A DNA stretch of 64,000 nucleotides, taken from positions 12,891,779 through 12,955,778 of the forward strand of contig NC_079206.1 of assembly GCF_026745355.1 (NCBI RefSeq), read 5' to 3'. A program made the translations under genes and the position numbers. Below are positions 57,238-64,000 of this stretch, in pieces. The notes under the pieces are model-generated. The model was not told the DNA's origin. It did no database searches and worked only from the letters and a program-made list of their open reading frames with translations. The DNA is from Beta vulgaris subsp. vulgaris (Eukaryota; Streptophyta; Magnoliopsida; Caryophyllales; Amaranthaceae). Every line of letters starts with the position of its first letter. The stretch's first letter is position 1.

Positions 57238-57453
57238 CTAGTTATTAGGCCCGGGCTATGCCCCGGGTAAGAAAAAATTTCATTTATTAATATAATACTT
57301 TATGATAATAACACTAAATACAACTTAGCCTAGTGGTTAAGACTTTAGTATATGTACTTGAGGTCTCGGGATCAAACTCTATACTACGCATTTTCTAAAT
57401 AATTTTATTGACATGTTCTTGTTTATGCACGCCTTTTAATATATTTGTATAGA
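57238..57453 (-). mobile_element. Mini-Helitron, 216 bp
   Basis: On the minus strand it begins TCTATACAAATATATTAAAA after a host A and ends CCTAATAACTAG before a host T. A GC-rich hairpin CCCGGG-GCATAG-CCCGGG lies 8 bases inside the 3' end. TC start, CTAG end, terminal hairpin and A/T insertion site are the Helitron hallmarks. Inside, on the plus strand, TAGCCTAGTGGTTAAGAC and, 30 bases on, GGTCTCGGGATCAAACTC resemble the A and B boxes of tRNA-derived SINEs. Confidence 0.82.
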
Positions 57454-57964
57454 TAGTAGATGTGATGAAGTGGATGAAAAATAAGCTTCTGTTCTCTTTT
57501 CCTCACAATGTGTATCTTCTGCTTTCATACTTCCATCTTCCTAACCACAAGTCTACTATAGATTTTTAATGGGAGATGGAAGTACCTTGATTCGTTCCAA
57601 TGCCAATTGATGAAACATAGAAGAGTTTAAGGCCTTTTGTTATTTGTGGTAGAAATGAATGGACTACTGCGATAATATGGATAATGTACATGGATAAAAT
57701 CTAGTACATTCCATACCCTGACTGGTTCGTTACATACAGCAAAAAAAAGGCTTCCCAGCCCTTTCATCTGCTTCCCCACAATCATACTCTTTGTTCTACC
57801 GTAGAGTTTCATATCGACATATTTTATCAATTTAATTGTTTACTTCTCTTGGTTCTGTTCTAACATTTGACAAAGAGAACTAATTTTCAAACACATTCAA
57901 CACACGACAAAGTAGCATGCAATAACATGAAACACATAATGTTAATTTTCGATTTTAATTTTTT
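57454..57964. other. Intergenic DNA, no gene recognised
   Basis: AT-rich, with no family motif or terminal repeat found. Confidence 0.35.
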
Positions 57965-58041
57965 TTATACGTGGTTTATTGCTGCGTATGAGTAAAACCA
58001 CAGCAATTCAGGCACAGCAATAAACAATTATTCTACTAGTG
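57965..58041 (+). mobile_element. Second CACTA right end, same family as 3685-3957
   Basis: It contains one hairpin (TTGCTGCGTATGAGTAAAACC with ACAGCAA) and ends AATTATTCTACTAGTG, nearly identical to the terminus at 3957. The rest of the element is missing. Confidence 0.75.
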
Positions 58042-58628
58042 CGTAATTTTCTATTTCGTGTGTAATTTTCTATTTCATGTGTAATTTTCTATTTCGTGTG
58101 GCTGCACTTCATTTATGTTTTAGCAATTATATATGCAACTAATTACGTTTATGAATGCCTTCCAATTATGTAATTATTTCAAATGTACTCACTTTGTGTC
58201 CCATAATTTATATTAGATTAAGGTAATCTTAAAAATCTTACATAAATAATTATATACATTGTAATATTAATGTTATAATAACCAGTAAATATTTAAACTA
58301 TATATTATAATAACATATTAAATAATGTTATAAAAAAACATGAAAATGATTAAATATAAAATAATATATTAAACTTTTGGTAGAGAGTCTGAAGGATAAA
58401 GTGTAAAACTGGAATAAATTTGGAGTAAGTCTGAAGAATAAAAATTAGGTAAAAATTAGTAAAAACCTGATGTGGTACAGTCTGAAGTTTAGAGAACAGT
58501 ATGAGAGATAAACCCACCCTCAACTCTGATAAATGTTGCTGAAGTCTGCCCTAATAATTATTCCATTCCTATATATTACTCGTAGTATAGCTCTTTTCAC
58601 CATTAAATTCACTACTATTTATTTCCAA
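58042..58628. other. Intergenic DNA, no gene recognised
   Basis: GTGTAATTTTCTATTTC is repeated three times at about 58041-58098. Otherwise AT-rich and unassigned. Confidence 0.4.
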
Positions 58629-61600
58629 CTAGTTTTTAACCCGTGCAGAAATACACGGGAGACCATATTTGTATGTGATATTATAAATTATTTATCAGAC
58701 AAAAAGAGACATGTTATTAATGTCAGCAACATTTTTGTTTAATGAGATTGATTGAAATCAAACTGAATTGACAACACATTATGATAAAAAAAAAACAATT
58801 ACACTATCTAAATTGATACATAAAAAATTGGGTCAATTACAACTCATACACGATTCAAACATTTTGAGAAACTTCTCATAAACCACATTGGTTGAAACAG
58901 ATGAGTTGCCACAATCTTTATCACATATTAAGATTTTCATACCCTTTTTGCTTGTAACTCTTGAAATAGTAACATATAATTGTCCGTGGTTAAATACATA
59001 ACCCAACTTTAAAAAAGGGTAACTTTATTCCCTAAATGGGTCAATTGACTTATGCAAAGCTGACTTGTTTAAAATTAAAAGTGACCCATTCTGAATAAAA
59101 AAAACTAACTCATCTGGACTTGAAAGTGACTTGTTTTGACCAAAAGTGAAATAATCTGACATAAACTTATTATACTCCTAATACACATAATAGTAATTGA
59201 ATATAAAACCTACTAACCCTAACACTCTAATCATCCACCACTTCGTTATACACCCTTGTTCCTCGATCCTCTTCCTTCATTCTCTATCTTTCCCTTCGAA
59301 TTTGCCAGAATTCAATTTTTTTCGTACCGAAATTGCCAAAAATTACAACCTTAAATTTGTTGATCTATTTTATGACAAATGATATTTCGATTTTTTGCAC
59401 CTAAAAAAATACTTAATTTTTATCAATTTATTTCAGCTTGTTTGATATTTGAGATTAGATATTATTTATATCATTTACATACATGTTGTGATGGTTACTT
59501 GTGTTCAATCGGATCGAAAAGTTGATTAATATTTTACCTCAAATTTTAGTTTTTTATTATTTTACAATATGTTCCTTGAAATCTTGTGTAAATAATTAAA
59601 TATTTAGTAAGATATTGATGACCTAAAAGTCGTGACATTGTAATTTATCCTATGTACTAAATATAAATTAACAAAAATTAAAGTGAAAAGACATTTTTCA
59701 ATTCAATTTATTAAAAAAAAAGTTTGACTTATTACATGCATAAACAATGTATTTCATTATTTATATCTCACATTGACTGCTCCTTACAAAATTGAGATCA
59801 AGAACTCAAGCATCAACCCAGTGACTTTCATAATTGTAAAAATGTAGTTTGCTTAAAGAAACAAAAACTTCATAATTTATATTAAATAAATGAAAAATGA
59901 GCAACGTAGAAGTTATAGGTTTTTGTTATTATGTTCCAATGAACTTGTTCTCGTGAATTTTATAAGTTGTACTACCTATGTTCGATTTTGATATATTAAG
60001 TTAGTCTTAAATTATAAATTAAAATTGCAAAAAAGGACCTCGGTGTGAAAAGTCTATGGATATTATGCCAATGGTGCATGGTGTCATCAATATAACTCAT
60101 GTATATATGTTATTTCGTTAGCAAGTGTATTTTCTTGGAGAAAATTAATTGAGTATTTATGGCTGCACCCACGCATTACGACCGGCCCAATAAACCCACT
60201 TGCAACAATGCACGGGAGGATTTATATAGATATGATTTGGACTCGTGCATAATGCATGAGAATTCTTTTATTAATTAAGTAGTTATTTTTGTTACAAATT
60301 TATTGAATCAATAATTACTATTAGAGTGCCTTTAAGATGGAAATAATGTAAAATGTAAAATTATATTTCATGATATATAAAAATTCTTTGTTACAACATT
60401 TTTAAACTTTAAAAATCTTGTAATCGTAATATATATATAATAAATCATAGATGAAACAAAATACACATTAAAGTGCGGGAATATTTTGTTTTGTAAATTT
60501 AGGATTTTAGGATGTTTCTCCTAAAATCATGGTTTAATATTAGCTCGTGATTTAAAGTTTTTATAATCATATCGTGTAATAAAAAAATATTTCAAAATCG
60601 ACTTATGACCCGTGCGTTCAATGACTGATGTAGCTAATGTCATGATAAAATACATGGGAGATTTTTTTGTTGATTAGATATACTGAAAAATATTGATGAC
60701 TATTTTGTTTATACAAATTCTTTAGTAACACAATATACAAATATACAATAAATTAATGTGGGACAGGGGTAACTTTTTGCCTTAAATACGTCAATTTTAT
60801 TAATCTAGAAGTGACCCATTTAAAATTAAAAGTTACACTTTGCTTAAAAGGTACCTTAAAATTATATTCCCCTTTTCTAGATTTTTTGTTATTCTTTGAT
60901 CTTTGATTATCTTACCATTAGATATATCCATTAAAAGGCTCCTACACTTCGAAATCACTATTTTGTTTGTGATGGTAATTGACAATGGTATAACAAATCT
61001 TCTTGAGCTACAATTATTTATAATAATATGGTTGTTGTATAATAATTACATAAGGTAATTCATTTTACACGAATTTTTTTAATCTTCGTCATCCATATCC
61101 CGACTGTATAATAATATGGTTGTTGTATAATAATATGATTGTTTTTGTCATTCCATTTAATTTCAATTATATAAACCAAACTCCTATTTTGAAAAAACTC
61201 TATCAATGTCGCTTATTTCCTCTTAATCCAGTCAAATCTAAGTGAGACTGTGAGAGTGGAATCATAAATTGTCAACTTTGTAACGTGGTAGTTTTGTTTT
61301 TATATTACACTTCATCGTTTCTTGTTTATCAGTTAATACACACTTAATGTTTTTGTTTAATTAAAAGTTGTACCAATTCTCTTTACTTTAACCCCATTAA
61401 ATCCTAATAAGTAGGTGGTCATTGAATTTTTGAGTTGATGATTTAAACTTTAATTTTTAACAACTTTTTTAAAAGTATTTTTTTACCGAGAATTAAAAAT
61501 AAGATGGTTGACAATATGTATCTACTTCCGTGTAAGATAAGATAAATTTTTTTGTTTGATGTGGAGAGTGGAGAGAAAAATGCCAAAAAAATCGCTAATA

Positions 61601-61803
61601 TATATTAAATAGGAAAACAGTTAGAAATTCATCTACATAAATATACAAACTTACGAAAGTTACAAAGATTGTAATGGATGCATTCCATTAGTCAGAATCA
61701 CACGTGGCAGAAGGTAGTGAGGGGGCTTTTGCAAATGACATGTGGACATATTTTTTTTAGTGAATGACACGTAAGCCAATTCAACCTTTTATATATATAT
61801 AGA
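58629..61803 (-). mobile_element. Non-autonomous Helitron, 3.2 kb
   Basis: Minus-strand 5' end TCTATATATATATAAAAGG after a host A. The 3' end is GCACGGGTTAAAAACTAG before a host T, with a hairpin CCCGTG-TATTTCTG-CACGGG 10 bases inside. These match Helitron rules. No Rep/helicase frame is present. The interior is AT-rich and has internal related segments: AAGTGACCCATT and TTAAAATTAAAAGT near 59080 and again near 60810, and CCCGTGCGTTCAATG near 60610 and GCACGGGAGG near 60205, possibly from an older nested Helitron. Small frames such as 59197-59382 have no motif. Confidence 0.82.
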
Positions 61804-61984
61804 TTCTGTCTTCAACTTCAAAAAAAAAAATGCAATAAAATAAAATATTTGTATGTGCTCAATTAGAACACCGCCAACACGGCAACACCTGAGCCTTCAA
61901 CCATAAACAAGTACTATACTACTATGGGATAAAATTAAGAGAAATGTACTGTAGATTATAAACATATCAATTGACAATGCAGCA

Positions 61985-61991
61985 TATAAAT
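61985..61991 (+). promoter_or_regulatory. Candidate TATA box of the PPR gene
   Basis: TATAAAT lies 112 bp upstream of the ATG at 62103, in the 300-bp interval between the Helitron and the gene. Position and sequence fit a plant core promoter, but nothing else confirms it. Confidence 0.4.
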
Positions 61992-62102
61992 GAGTTCCTT
62001 TAGGGGTGTTTGAGCAATTTGTAGATGCGCATATTTGTGTTCACTTGTTCTTGTTTAATTTCATCAGATCACTTTTTCAAGTGTTGTGACTGAAAATCAG
62101 GA

Positions 62103-63449
62103 ATGAATAACCTGTCATCCTCAGGCCCAGGGACTGCTGTAGTGAACCAAGTACTTGCCGCCATCATACGTGACATCCCCTTGACTTCAACCACCCCTTT
62201 CAATTCATACACATGGAGCTCCGATATTGTATCCCAAATCCTCCGATTAATTCCCACTTTCTTCTTCACTCCAACCCGATCCATTGGCCGTCAATCCAAC
62301 CCGACCCGACACCGCACCCCTCTCAAACAACGCAACCTTAAACTCGAATCCCAAAAGCTCAACAACGGGTCTCTTCTTCTGGGCCCTGGTGCCTTCCGTG
62401 ACCCGACCCTGATTGATTATGGGGTCATGAAATCAACCCAGTTCTTTTACTGGGTCGAATCCGAGAAATTCGGGTTTGCCCATGATGAGAGAACCGTTAA
62501 AGAGATGGCTCTTGTGCTGGTTAAGGCTAACAAGCTCAGTAATTTGTGGGATTTTTTGAGGGAAATGAGTAGGAGAGAGTGTCGTAATGATCATGGGTTG
62601 GTTACTACAAAGTCTGTTACATGTTTGATGAAATGCCTATGTGAAGAGGGTTTGGTAAATGAGGCAGTGCATGCTTTTTATAGAATGAAGCAGTTTCATT
62701 GCAAACCTGATGTTTATGCCTACAATACTATCATTTTTGGGCTTTGTAGAGTTGGCTTCTTTAAGAAGGCTAAGCATTTCTTGCAACAAATGGAGTTACC
62801 GGGGTTTCGATGCCCGCCTGATACGTACACATACACGATTTTGATAAGCTCTTATTGTAAGCACGCCATGAGTACTGGGTGTAGGAAGGCAATCAGGCGG
62901 AGGGTGTGGGAAGCTAATCATCTGTTTCGGTTGATGTTGTTTAAGGGATTTGTTCCGGATGTTGTTACCTACAATAGTTTGATTGATGGGTGCTGCAAGA
63001 CCAATAGGATTGAGAGAGCTCTTGAGCTGTTGGAGGATATGAACAAGAGGGGTTGTTTACCTAATCGAGTTACTTATGACTCTATTATTAGATTCTATAG
63101 TGTGGCGAATGAGGTTGATAAGGGTATCGAGATGTTGAGGATAATGCAAGAAATGGGTCATGGAACTCCTACCACAAGTTCGTACACGCCCATTGTTCAT
63201 GGTTTGTGTGAAGTAGGGAGGGTGACAGAGGCATGGAATTTCCTTGTTGAGATGGTGGATAGAGGCTTTATTCCTCGAGAGTACACGTACAAGTTGGTTC
63301 TTGACACCCTACATTGCAATGGTAAAGCAGACTTGTTGGATGAAAAAACTCGTGGAAGAATCGAGGATGGTATACTAGTTAGATACGAGGAAAGAAAGAA
63401 GGCTAAACCTTTCATGAACCGGAAAAATTGTGCTCTTATCATTGAATGA
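62103..63449 (+). CDS. P-class pentatricopeptide repeat protein, At1g77405-like, 448 aa
   Basis: An intact single-exon frame. PPR proteins bind organellar RNA in a sequence-specific way; this one probably acts in mitochondria or plastids. The first ~90 residues are Ser/Thr/Arg-rich with few acids, like a targeting region, and contain VNQVLAAIIRDIPL, RSIGRQ and RTPLKQRNLKLESQ. Tandem PPR motifs follow at about 167-201, 202-238, 239-285 (widened by a basic CRKAIRRRVWEA insertion), 286-320, 321-355 and 356-390, with typical cores such as DVYAYNTIIFGLCRVG, DVVTYNSLIDGCCKTNR and NRVTYDSIIRFY. No E, DYW or SMR domain follows, so it is P-class. Length, N-terminal blocks and the inserted repeat match the Arabidopsis At1g77405 type as I remember it. 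The ATG has no competing upstream start in frame nearby. Its promoter space is limited to 300 bp by the Helitron. Confidence 0.93.
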   Translation: MNNLSSSGPGTAVVNQVLAAIIRDIPLTSTTPFNSYTWSSDIVSQILRLIPTFFFTPTRSIGRQSNPTRHRTPLKQRNLKLESQKLNNGSLLLGPGAFRDPTLIDYGVMKSTQFFYWVESEKFGFAHDERTVKEMALVLVKANKLSNLWDFLREMSRRECRNDHGLVTTKSVTCLMKCLCEEGLVNEAVHAFYRMKQFHCKPDVYAYNTIIFGLCRVGFFKKAKHFLQQMELPGFRCPPDTYTYTILISSYCKHAMSTGCRKAIRRRVWEANHLFRLMLFKGFVPDVVTYNSLIDGCCKTNRIERALELLEDMNKRGCLPNRVTYDSIIRFYSVANEVDKGIEMLRIMQEMGHGTPTTSSYTPIVHGLCEVGRVTEAWNFLVEMVDRGFIPREYTYKLVLDTLHCNGKADLLDEKTRGRIEDGILVRYEERKKAKPFMNRKNCALIIE

Positions 63450-64000
63450 TTTCGTTGAGGGCTTTTTTGCTCTGTATTGTCTTAATGTAAGGGACACTAG
63501 CAATATTCAGAACACACTATTTTTCGGCAATTTTTTTTTTTTAGTGTAGCAATTCCTAAGACACTTATATATCTTTAGCCATTGTTTGCTCCACATGATT
63601 AGTGCTGATATTCTTATCTCTTCTCTCTCAATCATGCTTGATTAAATCTAGTGAAGGATTGACTATTTTACTCATATAACAACAGGAAGGTGCAGCTGTT
63701 GGAAATTATGTGATGCAGTTTGCAGTTGCTTCGGTAAGTTCATAATGCTTTTCTTTTTAGTTTTACAGTTTCTTTGTGATCCTTTAGTATGTTATGATAT
63801 TCTTTTAAGATGCTTTTTGAAGCTCAGGCTTCTGCTAGATACATTCAATCCATTCAGTCCGTTCTCTCTCCTACTTTACCCACTTCACACCTCACACAAA
63901 TGAATCTTTTTTGGTATCTGTAGGAATAGTAACAAAGAAGATTTTTAAGAAACAGAGGGAGTATGTTATTATTAGAATTTTTTTATTAAAGTACCACATA
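63450..64000. other. PPR 3' flank with one exon-like segment and a Stowaway-like end
   Basis: After the stop, 63687-63733 (+) reads EGAAVGNYVMQFAVAS between a CAG acceptor-like word and a GTAAGT donor. It could be an exon of a downstream gene or of a longer transcript; the family is not recognised. Near 63953-63965, AACAGAGGGAGTA looks like one Stowaway end. Otherwise unassigned. Confidence 0.35.

Noticed and set aside
54236..57453. SGS3/DRM fragments as cargo of the Helitron ending at 57238
   Set aside because: That Helitron's 5' end is at 57453 and its 3' end at 57238, so the fragments lie outside it.

Overview
The window is nuclear DNA of a flowering plant, most likely a eudicot. The coding evidence is plant-typical: an organelle-type PPR gene, a plant TraB-domain protein, DRM and SGS3 RNA-silencing gene fragments, and Ty1/copia and Ty3/gypsy polyproteins. 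There are also abundant Stowaway, PIF/Harbinger, hAT, CACTA, Mutator and Helitron elements. It is gene-poor and strongly repeat-dominated. Only one intact protein-coding gene is supported, the PPR gene at 62103-63449 (+), whose family resembles Arabidopsis At1g77405. The species cannot be named from the sequence.

Layout. 1-6.2 kb: AT-rich DNA with the right end of a CACTA transposon (to 3957) and a C-rich minisatellite (5436-6200). 6.2-11.8 kb: diverged tandem duplications carrying a hAT element (8506-9518) and a PIF-like MITE. 11.8-21.35 kb: one long LTR-like insertion with ACTGT target duplications. It has been invaded by a Stowaway MITE, a gene-capturing Mutator element (13287-14566) and a full-length but frameshifted copia retrotransposon (15265-20392). 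22-30 kb: hAT-like and Tourist elements, then a seven-exon TraB-domain pseudogene on the minus strand with a copia solo LTR in one intron.

30-40 kb: a 45-bp tandem array, several MITEs and decayed gypsy-like LTRs. 40.5-44.3 kb: a 3.7-kb G-rich minisatellite with higher-order structure, interrupted by a hAT element. 44.7-47.6 kb: a non-autonomous CACTA-like element that itself holds a hAT element and two minisatellites. 48-54 kb: gypsy gag remnant, direct duplications, a foldback repeat cluster, a hAT element and a duplicated exon-like block. 54.2-55.7 kb: pieces of a DRM de novo DNA methyltransferase gene and of SGS3 lie head-to-tail on the minus strand, joined by a repeat-derived spacer. 56-62 kb: 20-21-bp minisatellites, a 216-bp mini-Helitron, a CACTA end and a 3.2-kb Helitron ending 300 bp upstream of the PPR gene.

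The genes do not form a pathway. The main biological content is the history of nested transposition and gene-fragment capture. The most unusual items are the SGS3/DRM juxtaposition, the Pack-MULE, and the large polarised GGGTAG-type minisatellites. Element boundaries come from terminal inverted repeats and target-site duplications (TSDs) read directly. Family names and protein identities rest on remembered family motifs, with no database search.
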